64,000 nt of DNA from Alsobacter soli. GTDB lineage: Bacteria > Pseudomonadota > Alphaproteobacteria > Rhizobiales > Beijerinckiaceae. The position numbers were made by a program, and so were the translations under genes. Every line of letters begins with the position of its first letter. Positions within the stretch are counted from its first letter, which is position 1. The stretch lies in the NCBI RefSeq assembly GCF_003004785.1, contig NZ_PVZS01000013.1:62001-126000 (forward strand), read 5' to 3'. Of the stretch, positions 44,101-51,048 are shown piece by piece. The notes below the pieces were generated by a model, which did not search any database, was not told the DNA's origin, and saw only the letters and a list, made by a program, of their open reading frames with translations.

Positions 44101-45118
44101 CCCCATAAGCGGGGCGACCCTCGGCCTGGGATGCGACGCGCGCCTCGGGGCGGGTCAAGCCCGCGACGGCCCAGGCTGTTTCCAGGTGGACGCGGTCGCC
44201 GCCCTCCACACGCGGGGCCACCGTGCAGGCGCCGGCGCGCAGGTCGTCGCCGAACCAGCTCACCACGAGGCCGACGCTCTCCAGGTTCGGGCAGAGCGCC
44301 TGGAGCGCGTCCAGCGAGGCGGCCCAGTCAGTCGGATGGGTGGATTGCCAGCGGTTCTCGGGCCGGGTCTCGCCGAGGCCGGCGTCCCGGGTGACGAGCG
44401 TCGGCGCGTACACGAACTCGCCCGCGCCCGGGATGAGGTCCACCGCGCGGATCTGGGCGCCGAGGCCGCCCACCGGGCGCACCACCTCGAAGCTGAGCTG
44501 AGGCACGCGGTTGCCGAACTCGGCGAGGGGCAGGCGCTCGAACACCACATAGGCGAGCCCGCGATAGGCCGGGGCGGCGTCCGCGCCCTCCTTGGCGACG
44601 ATGAGCGGGTCAGGCTCCTGGCTCTCCGCGCCGGTGTGGACGCGGATGCTGTAGAGCGTCCTGTCGAGCTCGCGGCCATCCGCCCAGATGCGGCGCACGA
44701 AGGCGATCGGGCCCTCGCACAGTCCGACCGCCAGGTTGGCGTAGTAGGCGTAAGCGGTTGTGACCGTCTGCGCCCCGGCGGAGCCGCCGCCCAGGCCCTT
44801 GCCGCCCCCTGATACGGCGGCGGACTCGCGCCGCGTCGTCGCGACCTCCTCGAAGCGGGTCGCCCAGATCACCTCGCCGCCCACGCGGGCGCGGCCATAG
44901 ACACGCGGGACGGGCGCGCCTTCCGTGGAGCCGAGCCCCGCCAGGGTCTGCAGGCGCGGACCTTCCACGTATTTGCGCGCGCCGCTCCCGCCGAAGAGGG
45001 CGTTGTCGATCAGGGAGCCGGCCGCGGCGCCGAGGCCGCCGCCCACGAGGGCGCCCAGGGGGCCGCCGACGGCTCCGCCCACCGCGGAGCCCGCGGCCTG
45101 GAGGACGAGGGTGGTCAT
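41177..45118 (-). CDS. GTA hub/megatron protein, TIM-barrel-like (RcGTA gp15-like)
   Basis: At 1313 residues this is the largest GTA protein, forming the tail tip and host-penetration hub. The Gly/Ala-rich hydrophobic N-terminus (VLQAAGSAVGGAVGG) is followed by phage-tail beta domains. A glycoside-hydrolase TIM-barrel-like domain spans about 250-650 (YPFIMMDVP, VMGSELVGLTRVR, RLTYGADWTEYG, DCVGVDWWPPL), and more tail domains follow. I start it at the ATG at 45118 (MTTLVLQ), with GGAG upstream. The reading frame is intact over nearly 4 kb, which argues against decay of the cluster. Confidence 0.92.
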   Translation of the reverse strand: MTTLVLQAAGSAVGGAVGGPLGALVGGGLGAAAGSLIDNALFGGSGARKYVEGPRLQTLAGLGSTEGAPVPRVYGRARVGGEVIWATRFEEVATTRRESAAVSGGGKGLGGGSAGAQTVTTAYAYYANLAVGLCEGPIAFVRRIWADGRELDRTLYSIRVHTGAESQEPDPLIVAKEGADAAPAYRGLAYVVFERLPLAEFGNRVPQLSFEVVRPVGGLGAQIRAVDLIPGAGEFVYAPTLVTRDAGLGETRPENRWQSTHPTDWAASLDALQALCPNLESVGLVVSWFGDDLRAGACTVAPRVEGGDRVHLETAWAVAGLTRPEARVASQAEGRPAYGGTPSDASVVAAIRDLKARDLKVMLYPFIMMDVPAGNGLPDPWTGAAGQPPYPWRGRVTCHPAPGRTGSPDGAGAAAAQVAAFFGAARPADSALANGTVQYGGPAEWSFRRMMLHYAHLAALAGGVDAFVMGSELVGLTRVRSAPGVYPAVSALVALAADVKAVLGAGTRLTYGADWTEYGAHAPSDGELRFPLDPLWASPAIDCVGVDWWPPLADWRDEPGHADSGRARNGAGASYIAANVAGGEGFDWFYPDDEARRRQDRRPMTDGAYDKPWVYRPKDLAAWWSQPHVERVNGVELATPTAWVPRSKPILLVECGCPAVDKGSNGPNCFPDAKSGAANLPPFSRGFRDDLAQDRAIRALLNHFDPAAPGFAEAANPVSPIYGGRMVDPARMHLWCWDARPFPAFPSREAIWADGPAWELGHWLTGRLEGMPLADLVRALLRDWGVEPPAEVDVDGFLDGYVVDRPMSLRAALEPLVALFGFDAVASGGRVRFIDRGDVHATPLGEDDLAPDGEGALLRLTRTQDAELPRAVALGFADAEGDYARASVLSRRLEGGSRRETQVEAAAVLPRSAAARLADRILHDAWIARETVEFRLRPGLLAPEPGDCVSLAVNGTPRTYRITRIRDAEAREVTGRAVDPAALEAPARAAGGTRSVGAPAAPGRPFAAVLDVSLPVPGAPVLQWLAVAGRPWPGRMVVWRSADGLGFDTVATVDAPSLMARLLAPLPAGPCGRWDRAGGVEMQLPAGAPPTGADMAALSGATALAIRGPDGAWEVLAYARSELVGPSRWRLTRLLRGLSGTEEAASRDVPAGSLAVLLDASLVPLAAGPESLGRAFRYRVGPAARGAGDPAALAFEAAPGPGALLPLAPVRASARRTSAGVALRWIRRGRLEADAWEPVEIPLGEAAERYEVDVLAGGVVKRTLSCSSPEALYPADAERADFGAPQASLWLRIVQLSAAVGRGRALAVTLPVL

Positions 45119-45166
45119 GGGGAGGCTCCTCCATTTGAGACGCATGCGGTGCGTGAAGCGCCCCCC

Positions 45167-45607
45167 TTAGCGCAGGCCGGGGAAGCGGAAGGCGGCTGTC
45201 AGGCGGGGGCGCCAGACGCCCAGCGCCACTTCGGCCACCACGGCGCCGTCGTGGGCGTGGATCATGCGGGCGGGGCCGGTCGCGACGCCGCAGTGCTTGG
45301 CCGGCGCGCCGTCTCGCCAGCGGAACAGGAGCACGTCGCCGGGCGCCGCCTCACCGAGCGGGATGGGCTCCAGCCAGCGGCTCGCCGCTTCCAGCAGCGC
45401 GTCACGGCTCGAGGCCTCGGCCCAGTCGGGCGTGTAGGGCGGCGGAGATTCGGGCTCGGGCCCGACCAGGGCGCGCCAGACGCCGCGCACCAGGCCCAGG
45501 CAGTCGCAGCCGGCGCCTTTCAGGCTGGCGCCGTGGACGTAGGGCGTGCCGAGCCAGGACCGCGCCTCGGCCAGGATCGCGGCGCGCGTCAGACCGGGCG
45601 CGCTCAC
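45167..45607 (-). CDS. NlpC/P60 family tail peptidase (RcGTA gp14-like)
   Basis: A 146-residue cell-wall peptidase at the tail tip, thought to open peptidoglycan during DNA delivery. The catalytic Cys36 lies in GCDCLGLVRGVWR, His105 in AKHCGVATG, and a polar third residue follows at MIHAHDG. The GTG start at 45607 overlaps the DUF2163 stop as GTGA. It lies between the DUF2163 and hub genes exactly as in Rhodobacter capsulatus GTA. Confidence 0.92.
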   Translation of the reverse strand: MSAPGLTRAAILAEARSWLGTPYVHGASLKGAGCDCLGLVRGVWRALVGPEPESPPPYTPDWAEASSRDALLEAASRWLEPIPLGEAAPGDVLLFRWRDGAPAKHCGVATGPARMIHAHDGAVVAEVALGVWRPRLTAAFRFPGLR

Positions 45608-46497
45608 CGGAACAGGCTCCCGCCATCCATGGCCGGGTCGCCGTTGCGGGCGGCGCGGAGCAGGAAGTCATTGCCCGGCATGTGCGGGAAGCCGCGGAAA
45701 TTGGCGACGTTGCCGAAGCGCCCGGCGCAGGTCGCGAGCCGCTTGTCGCAGCCAGCCGTGACCACGAAGGCGTCCCCCGGGGCCACCGGCGCGCCGGGAG
45801 CCTGCCAGAGCGTGACGAGCCCCTCGCCCACGCCCGCGTCGTGGGCCTTCACCTCGCAGGCGAAGCCGGCGCTGGCGCCCCCCGTGAACCGAAGGCGACC
45901 ACCTGCGAAGAAGCCGCCCTCGAAGGCGGCGAGCCCGGCGGCGCGGATGAAGACGGCGCCGTCGGTGGCCGTCACAACGGCCTCGGCCCGCCAGCGCGGG
46001 TCGGCGAGGTCGACGTGGCAGCGCTCGTCGCCCAGGTCCGCCGCGCAGGCGGGCTGGTAGGTCCGGCCCCGCGGGTCGTCGAAGCGCTGGGCGAGTCCGC
46101 GCAGCTCCGCCACGAAGGCCCGGTCGGCGCGGCGGATCTCGCCGATGACGTAGACGTCGAGCAGGATGCGGCTGGCCGGGTCGGTCCAGTCCACCATCCA
46201 GGCCTCGACCGTGGCGCCGTCGTAGAGCCCGCCCGCCAGGTCGGCCTCGCTGATGGCGCCGGACGACAAGGCGCCGGCCACCTCGCCCCCGCCGATGGCG
46301 AAGCCAAGCTGCGACTCGCAGTCGGAAGCCTCCAGGGCGGCGCCGGCCGCGAAGGTGACTCCGCCGAAGGCGAGGTCGCGGTCATGGTCGGTGAAGCCAA
46401 GGGCGGCGCCGTCGCGGCGCAGCACCTTCCAGCAGCGGGCGAGCGTGGTTGCGCCGGCGGCGATGGCCGCCGACAGCGCGTCGGGCACGGTGCGCAT
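45604..46497 (-). CDS. DUF2163 baseplate hub protein (RcGTA gp13-like)
   Basis: A 297-residue tail hub protein. The DUF2163 pattern is visible in TLARCWKVLRRDGAALGFTDHDRDL, GLYDGATVEAWMVDW and the Cys-rich C-terminal half (PACAADLGDERCHVDL, then GCDKRLATCAGRFGNVANFRGFPHMPG). Family members in GTAs carry an iron-sulfur or metal site formed by these cysteines. It overlaps the NlpC/P60 gene by 4 bases and lies 12 bases after the DUF2460 gene. Confidence 0.92.
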   Translation of the reverse strand: MRTVPDALSAAIAAGATTLARCWKVLRRDGAALGFTDHDRDLAFGGVTFAAGAALEASDCESQLGFAIGGGEVAGALSSGAISEADLAGGLYDGATVEAWMVDWTDPASRILLDVYVIGEIRRADRAFVAELRGLAQRFDDPRGRTYQPACAADLGDERCHVDLADPRWRAEAVVTATDGAVFIRAAGLAAFEGGFFAGGRLRFTGGASAGFACEVKAHDAGVGEGLVTLWQAPGAPVAPGDAFVVTAGCDKRLATCAGRFGNVANFRGFPHMPGNDFLLRAARNGDPAMDGGSLFR

Positions 46498-46509
46498 GGC
46501 GCCTCCGGT

Positions 46510-47154
46510 TCAGGGCAGGATTTCGACCAGCGGGATGGACGGGATCTCGCCCGCCTCGAAGGCGGCGAGGTCCACGATGAGCTCGTCCGTGTCGAAGCGG
46601 ACGGGCACGTCGAACAGGAAGCCGGCGGTCACCTTCGCTCCCTCGGGCGGGATCGCGCCCGGGCGGAATGAGACGATCCCGGTCGCAGGGTCCATGTCGA
46701 AGTCGCGAACGGCCTGCTTTTCGGCGCCGGCCACCGCCACGCGGACGCTGCCGGCCACAGGCTTCGCGATGGGCCGCCGGTAGGGCGCGAAGGCGCCGCC
46801 GTAGGTCTTCGCCAGCGCGAAAGCGGCCGTCGCGCCGTCGCCGACGCCGATGGCCTGGTCCAGCGGACCCGGCGCCTGGCCGTGGGCGCACGAGCGGTCG
46901 TCCAGCCGGTCGCGCCAGCGGAAGCCGTAGAGGCGGCCGCGCCGCTCTTCGAAGAAGGCGACCACGGCCGCGAGCGACTCGAGCGTCTTCACCCCGTAGC
47001 CCGCGTCGTAGCGGCGGCGCGAATGGGCCCAGCGGGCGTTGCGCTCCTCGCGCCCCGAGCCCACGATGACGACATCCGTGCGCCGCCGCGGCCCGCCGCG
47101 GCTCTTCACCGAGACGTCCAGGGGGAAGCGCACCTCATGGAAGGGAGCCGGCAT
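46510..47154 (-). CDS. DUF2460 distal tail protein (RcGTA gp12-like)
   Basis: A 214-residue distal tail or baseplate protein. The family is recognised from FHEVRFPLDVS at the start, RRRYDAGYGVKTLESLAAVVAFFEERRGR in the first half and GFLFDVPVRFDTDEL near the end. It precedes the DUF2163 gene by 12 bases. Upstream, in place of the expected direct link to the tape-measure gene, stand an antisense DUF465 gene and a palindromic repeat. Confidence 0.92.
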   Translation of the reverse strand: MPAPFHEVRFPLDVSVKSRGGPRRRTDVVIVGSGREERNARWAHSRRRYDAGYGVKTLESLAAVVAFFEERRGRLYGFRWRDRLDDRSCAHGQAPGPLDQAIGVGDGATAAFALAKTYGGAFAPYRRPIAKPVAGSVRVAVAGAEKQAVRDFDMDPATGIVSFRPGAIPPEGAKVTAGFLFDVPVRFDTDELIVDLAAFEAGEIPSIPLVEILP

Positions 47155-47242
47155 GGCGACCTCCGATTTCGTTGACCTCGGTCAAAGCGCCGCGGACTTG
47201 GCGGGGCTCTTGTGGGGGCACTGACATTCCAAGGAGAGACGC

Positions 47243-47485
47243 ATGACCCATGTCCCCCACGGCCTCCACGAGGAGTTCCCCACCTCGGCTGCGGCCATCA
47301 GCAAGCTGAAGATCGGCGACGCCCATTTCGCCACGCTGGCGGAGAGCTACGACGCCACGAATCGCGAGATTCACCGCATCGAGGCCGGCATCGAGCCCAC
47401 GGACGACGCGGTGCTGGAGGAACTCAAGAAGAAGCGCCTCAAGCTCAAGGACCAGATCGCCGCCATGCTGCGCGCGGCTGCGTAA
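47243..47485 (+). CDS. DUF465 (YdcH-like) small protein inside the GTA cluster
   Basis: An 80-residue, highly charged, probably all-helical protein. HEEFPTSAAAISKLKIGDAHFATLAESYDATNREIHRIE and ELKKKRLKLKDQIAAML are typical of the YdcH/DUF465 family, whose function is unknown. AAGGAG lies 7 bases before the ATG. It is transcribed against the GTA genes, between the tape-measure and DUF2460 genes, and so needs its own promoter. Family A repeat copy 2 follows its stop codon. Confidence 0.88.
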   Translation: MTHVPHGLHEEFPTSAAAISKLKIGDAHFATLAESYDATNREIHRIEAGIEPTDDAVLEELKKKRLKLKDQIAAMLRAAA

Positions 47486-47527
47486 GCCTGCTCTCGCCAA
47501 CGCGGGAGAGGAACGGTCCAAACGTCG

Positions 47528-47613
47528 GTCATTGCGCGCGCAGTGAAGCAATCCAGGGGACTTGCGCCGAAGCCTCCTGGATTGCTTCGTCGCTGCGCTC
47601 CTCGCAGAGACGG
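47528..47613. repeat. palindromic repeat, family A, copy 2 (diverged)
   Basis: Inverted arms AGTGAAGCAATCCAGG and CCTGGATTGCTTCGTCGCTG, with outer parts diverged from copies 1, 3 and 4. It lies between the DUF465 and tape-measure genes. Confidence 0.7.
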
Positions 47614-47648
47614 AAACGGCGGTTGCTTCGGCCCTTCCGCGCTCCAAC

Positions 47649-48197
47649 TCACAGGCCCCGCTGGCCACGGGCGACGGCGCGGGCGATGGCGGCGGTGAGG
47701 CTGGCTTCCGAGCGGCGGAAGCTTTCCACGTCCTGCGCGGCGATGTTCACCGTCACGGACGCCGCGCCTCCGCCGGCGCGCACGCCGAGCGCCCCGTCGG
47801 GGCCGCGCGCCAGCGGCAGGATGGCCTCCGGCCCGGCCTCGCCGGCGAGGCCGAGGCCCTGCCCGAGCGGGAAGTAGGTCGGCGCGCGGATCACGCCGCC
47901 ATCCGCGAAGGCCTGCACCGGGCCGAAGCCGCCCAGGCCCATCCCCTGCCCCGTCGACGCGCCGAGCCTGGCGCCAAGGCTGGACAGCCCGCTCGCCAGC
48001 AGCGCCTGAAGGGGCTGCATGGCCGCCTTCAGGGCCATGTCCTGCAGCTTCTGCCCCAGCCCGCGCAACACGTCGTCCAGCTTCCTGCCGTCCGTGGTTC
48101 CCTTGGCGAAGGCTGAGGACAGCGCCTTGCCGAGATTGTCCGCAAGGCCGTTCAGCTTCTCGAGCTGGGCTTCCTGGGCAGCGAAGTCTTGATTCAT
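47649..48197 (-). CDS. short phage tail tape-measure-like protein (RcGTA gp11-like)
   Basis: A 182-residue protein with a helical N-terminal half (LEKLNGLADNLGKALSSAFAKGTTDGRKLDDVLRGL), a Gly/Ala-rich middle and the tape-measure C-terminal pattern FADGGVIRAPTYFPLG and GEAGPEAILPLARGPDGALGV. GTA tape-measure proteins are short because the tail is short. I use the ATG at 48197 (MNQDFAAQE), with GGAG upstream, over a start at 48227 that would be embedded in repeat B1. Confidence 0.9.
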   Translation of the reverse strand: MNQDFAAQEAQLEKLNGLADNLGKALSSAFAKGTTDGRKLDDVLRGLGQKLQDMALKAAMQPLQALLASGLSSLGARLGASTGQGMGLGGFGPVQAFADGGVIRAPTYFPLGQGLGLAGEAGPEAILPLARGPDGALGVRAGGGAASVTVNIAAQDVESFRRSEASLTAAIARAVARGQRGL

Positions 48198-48235
48198 GAA
48201 AAGGCTCCAAGGCTCTGAACGGCGCATATTTTCCC

Positions 48236-48350
48236 GCCGTCATCCCCGGCGGCGCGAAGCGCCGGGAAGGGGATCCAGGGGTCGTGGCGCGCGGCCCCTG
48301 GATCCCCTTCCCCTCCGCGGCTTCGCCGCTCCGGCCGGGGATGACGGCGA
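48236..48350. repeat. palindromic repeat, family B, copy 1
   Basis: Inverted arms CCGTCATCCCCGGCGGCGCG and CTCCGGCCGGGGATGACGG, with an inner pair GGGAAGGGGATCCAGGGG and CCCCTGGATCCCCTTCCC. It fills the space between the two tail chaperone-like genes and the tape-measure gene. Confidence 0.85.
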
Positions 48351-48356
48351 AATAAG

Positions 48357-48608
48357 TCAGCCTCTCGCCTCATCCGGGAACAGCCGCATCAGGTCCGCCA
48401 AAGCCGCGCGAGTGGGCGGCGCGGTCCCGCGCCTGCGTCCGAAGACGCCCTCGGCGGCGGCGGCGAGTTCGCGGGGCGTCATGCGCCAGAAGGCGCCAGG
48501 GGTCAGCCGCAGGACGCCGAGGCCGAAGGCCATTGCGTCGTCCCAGGGGAACGGGCGGGAGTCCCCGTCCCCCGAAAGGGCGCCGGATCGGCGTCCTGCG
48601 GCGCTCAA
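48357..48608 (-). CDS. GTA tail assembly chaperone-like protein (rcc01693/TIGR02216 family)
   Basis: A small protein recognised by FPWDDAMAFGLGVLRL and AFWRMTPRELAAA, the core of a family encoded between the major tail and tape-measure genes of GTAs. Because the FPWD motif lies upstream of the first ATG (48533), I favour the TTG at 48608, which overlaps the previous stop as TTGA and gives 83 residues. The start remains uncertain. It probably pairs with the preceding gene as a tail-length chaperone. Confidence 0.75.
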   Translation of the reverse strand: MSAAGRRSGALSGDGDSRPFPWDDAMAFGLGVLRLTPGAFWRMTPRELAAAAEGVFGRRRGTAPPTRAALADLMRLFPDEARG

Positions 48609-48937
48609 GGGCGGGGCGACCGGTCCCCGCCCGAGCCGAAGGCTTGCAGCAGCATGCGGGCGATGGCGTCGGCCACGGCCTCGAGGCCCTCGCCCAGGGG
48701 CAGCGCGGCGACCTCCTCGTCCGAGAGGTCGGCGCCGCCGCCGCGGATCCCGGCGCCGAGCAGGCGCACGAGGTCGCGGGCGGACAGGGCGCCGGAGGCG
48801 AAGCGGCGGCCCAGGTCGTCCAGGCTCTCGGCCGCGAACGCGGCCTCCAGCTCGGCCAGGGCGCCCAGTGTCAGTCGCAACGTGAAGCGGCGGCCGCCGA
48901 GCACGAGTTCGGCGTCCCCGCGGCGCAGGTTCGGCAT
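48605..48937 (-). CDS. gene transfer agent family protein, tail chaperone-like (gp10-like)
   Basis: A 110-residue protein starting MPNLRRGDAELVLGGRR. The segment FTLRLTLGALAELEAAF and the following helical DLVRLLGAGIRGGG region match the small GTA protein after the major tail gene, in the position of phage tail assembly chaperones. I use the ATG at 48937, because upstream in-frame sequence runs into repeat A3. It is coupled to the next small gene by a 4-base overlap. Confidence 0.85.
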   Translation of the reverse strand: MPNLRRGDAELVLGGRRFTLRLTLGALAELEAAFAAESLDDLGRRFASGALSARDLVRLLGAGIRGGGADLSDEEVAALPLGEGLEAVADAIARMLLQAFGSGGDRSPRP

Positions 48938-48963
48938 GGGAGGCGCTCCATTTCGGAACTTTC

Positions 48964-49055
48964 CGTCTTGCGAGGAGCGCAGCGACGAAGCAATCCAGGA
49001 CGGCTGGCCCTGCGACAGTCCCCCTGGATTGCTTCGCTGCGCTCGCAATGACGGG
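48964..49055. repeat. palindromic repeat, family A, copy 3
   Basis: Arms CGTCTTGCGAGGAGCGCAGC (continuing into GACGAAGCAATCCAGG) and CCTGGATTGCTTCGCTGCGC (continuing TCGCAATGACG). It lies between the major tail gene and the chaperone-like genes. Confidence 0.88.
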
Positions 49056-49066
49056 ACAGGGGGATT

Positions 49067-49477
49067 TCAAATGGCGGTGAACGTGAGCGCGCCGGCGCTT
49101 TCCAGCGCCAGGTCGAACGTCACCTCGCCGGCGTGGTCGCCGCGGTAGTCGAGGCTGGCGATGTGGAACGGACCCTGGACGATCCCGAAGCTCGGGATGA
49201 TCACCTGCCAGGTTCGGATGGCGTCGTCGAACAGCGTCTGGCGGACCAGCGCGTCGGCGGCCTCGTCGCGGAACACGCCGGCGCCAGTCACGGCGGCGCG
49301 ACGCACCGCGGCGCCGGCCAGCAGCTCGCGCCAGCGGCCGGCGGAGTCGGCGCTGGTGACGTCCACCGCCTCGCTGTTGAACGTGATCTGGCGTGCGCGA
49401 AGACCTGCGACCGAGACGAAGGCGCCGGTCCCGTCGTCGAGCTTGAGCAGCAGGTCCTTGCCTTTCTGAGCGGGCAT
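49067..49477 (-). CDS. major tail protein, TP901-1 family (RcGTA gp9-like)
   Basis: A 136-residue tail-tube subunit. The N-terminal KGKDLLLKLDDGTGAFVSVAG, the central NSEAVDVTSADSAGRWRELL and the C-terminal FDLALESAGALTFTAI are family signatures; VDVTSADSAGRWRELL is nearly invariant in GTA clusters. The ATG at 49477 is chosen because the upstream in-frame extension is the translated repeat C1. Repeats flank the gene on both sides. Confidence 0.94.
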   Translation of the reverse strand: MPAQKGKDLLLKLDDGTGAFVSVAGLRARQITFNSEAVDVTSADSAGRWRELLAGAAVRRAAVTGAGVFRDEAADALVRQTLFDDAIRTWQVIIPSFGIVQGPFHIASLDYRGDHAGEVTFDLALESAGALTFTAI

Positions 49478-49562
49478 GGAAACCTCCGGTTTTGGGTGAA
49501 AGGGCCGTCTTGGGGTCGCCACGAGCGGGCGAAGCAGCGAGGCAGCGGACGCGACTCCTCCC

Positions 49563-49642
49563 CCGTCATCCCCGGGCTTGTCCCGGGGATCCACGCGCTG
49601 GGGACAGGCGTGGATGGCCGGGACGAGCCCGGCCATGACGGC
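49563..49642. repeat. palindromic repeat, family C, copy 1
   Basis: CCGTCATCCCCGGGCTTGTC at one end and GACGAGCCCGGCCATGACGG at the other, with an inner CCACGC/GCGTGG pair. It lies between the tail terminator and major tail genes. Confidence 0.85.
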
Positions 49643-49686
49643 TCATGCGGGGCTCGTGGTGACGACTGGGCCCCATCCGTTCGCGC

Positions 49687-50085
49687 CTAGAGCGGCTCCG
49701 TAAGCGCGGCGAGGCGGATGACGGCGCGGCGCAGGCCGGCCTTGTCGGGGCGCGCCGTCTCCTGCGACGCCACGCGCAGCAGGACGAGGCGGTTGCCGGC
49801 GAGCGCCAGGGGCGGGTCGGCGCAGAGGGCCGCGATCCGGTCGAGGACGGCGAGGACTTCGGCGTCGCCGCCCTGGCGGGACCAGGCGACCAGGGCGAGC
49901 GCATGCTGGCAGCCGCCGGTCGACCAGTCCCGCGCGCTGGCCTCGCCGAAGGTCACGTAAGGCGGCTCGGCCCCGCGGGGCGGCTCGTCGTAGACGCGCT
50001 CGCCGCCGAGCAGGGCGACCAGCGCGGGGTCGGCCACCAGCAGGGCGCGCAGCGCCGTCCGGAGAGCAAGGATGGGGTGGCTCAC
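49687..50085 (-). CDS. DUF3168 tail terminator/completion protein (RcGTA gp8-like)
   Basis: A 132-residue protein with the DUF3168 pattern LRTALRALLVADPALVALLGG near the N-terminus, then PYVTFGEASARDW and a C-terminal RAVIRLAAL. Such proteins cap the tail at its junction with the head. The start is a GTG at 50085 with GGAGG upstream, overlapping the preceding head-closure gene by 4 bases (GTGA). Repeat C1 lies 44 bases beyond its stop. Confidence 0.9.
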   Translation of the reverse strand: MSHPILALRTALRALLVADPALVALLGGERVYDEPPRGAEPPYVTFGEASARDWSTGGCQHALALVAWSRQGGDAEVLAVLDRIAALCADPPLALAGNRLVLLRVASQETARPDKAGLRRAVIRLAALTEPL

Positions 50086-50411
50086 GGCTTCACCTCCTCG
50101 CAGAGGCAGACGATGCGCCGGCGGCGCTCGTCCGGGTCCCAGACGGCGCGGATCAGGAACAGTCGCGACCCCAGCCGCAGGCGCATGGAGGCGTCCAGCC
50201 CGGCGCGCCAGCGCAGGTGGATGCGGTGGGTCACGCGCTGGCCAACGGCGCCGGCGCGGACCTCCTCGTCCCCGCCGAGCGGGGCGACCGCGCCCCACAA
50301 CGTGGCCGCGCCCGCGAAGGAGCGCGTCACGCCCCCTGCCCCGTCCGGCGCCTCGACGGGCTGCTCCAAGGTCAGTCGCCGGCGCAGCTGGGCGATGGCG
50401 GGCGACGCCAT
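50082..50411 (-). CDS. phage head closure (stopper) protein (RcGTA gp7-like)
   Basis: A 109-residue head-tail joining protein, recognisable from LRRRLTLEQPVEAPDGAGGVTRSF, VTHRIHLRWRAGLDASMRL and the terminal FLIRAVWDPDERRRRIVCLCEE, the standard SPP1 gp16-like pattern. The ATG shares its A with the stop of the preceding adaptor gene. A GTG one codon earlier is an alternative. Head closure and tail terminator genes overlap, as in other GTAs. Confidence 0.91.
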   Translation of the reverse strand: MASPAIAQLRRRLTLEQPVEAPDGAGGVTRSFAGAATLWGAVAPLGGDEEVRAGAVGQRVTHRIHLRWRAGLDASMRLRLGSRLFLIRAVWDPDERRRRIVCLCEEVKP

Positions 50412-50980
50412 CACAGCTTCGCCCGGCGATAGGGGCCGACCAACGCGGCGACGGCCGGCGGCGGCTGCATCGGCGCGAGACCGGGCGCGCCGTCGCCCCG
50501 GTTCTCATAGAGGTGCGCGGCCATGAGCCGAACCGCCATGCGCAGCGCCTCCGGCACGGCGGCAGCGGCGCCCCCGTAGCCGGCCGTCATGTCGATCTCG
50601 ATGCCGCCAAGCGCACGGCCCGGCTGCGGCGTCGCGCCCAGCAGCGCCAGCCGCGGCGGCAGGAAGGCGTTGCTCAACTGGTACAGCGTGGCCGCGACCG
50701 TCGCCGCCACGCCGGCGGCGTTGTAGACGCGGATGGCCGGAACGGCCTGCATGGGCCAGACCGGCAGCTCCAGGGGCGACGCGGGCCAGGCGTTCAGCAC
50801 CCAGCGCCAGGTCTGCGTCAGCAGCTTGCGGCCGGATGCAGCCTCCACGGCCAGACGCGCGGCGGCGATCACGGCCGTGAGCAGAACGTCCTCGTCCGCC
50901 GTGTCGATCTTCAGCCAGTCCTTCAGTTCGGCGAGCGTGACCGGCTCCACCGTGGGCGGGGTCACGAGCATCAGGGCCAT
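50411..50980 (-). CDS. head-tail connector/adaptor protein (RcGTA gp6-like)
   Basis: A 189-residue adaptor with the connector pattern VTLAELKDWLKIDTADEDVLLTAVIAAARLAVEAASGRKLL near the N-terminus and an IEIDMTAGYG motif toward the C-terminus, ending with a helical LRMAVRLMAAHLYENRG. I use the ATG at 50980 with GAGGAG upstream. Its usual upstream neighbour, the capsid gene, is here separated from it by an antisense protease gene and a repeat. Confidence 0.91.
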   Translation of the reverse strand: MALMLVTPPTVEPVTLAELKDWLKIDTADEDVLLTAVIAAARLAVEAASGRKLLTQTWRWVLNAWPASPLELPVWPMQAVPAIRVYNAAGVAATVAATLYQLSNAFLPPRLALLGATPQPGRALGGIEIDMTAGYGGAAAAVPEALRMAVRLMAAHLYENRGDGAPGLAPMQPPPAVAALVGPYRRAKL

Positions 50981-51048
50981 GGGCGGCTCCTCGTCTTCCG
51001 TTCCGGCGGCGAACATGCGATGTCGCGCCCAGGCGGAGGGGTTTCGGC

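Noticed and set aside
42050-44812. A 920-codon open frame on the plus strand.
   Set aside because: It lies antisense to the hub gene and has biased Arg/Gly/Ala composition without recognisable domains: a shadow of high-GC coding sequence.
49478-49636. N-terminal extension of the major tail protein.
   Set aside because: The added residues are the translation of repeat C1 (the MAGLVPAIHA type), a well-known artefact in this order.
47528-49642. Closely spaced palindromes as a CRISPR array.
   Set aside because: The units are of different families, separated by genes, without regular spacers or cas genes.
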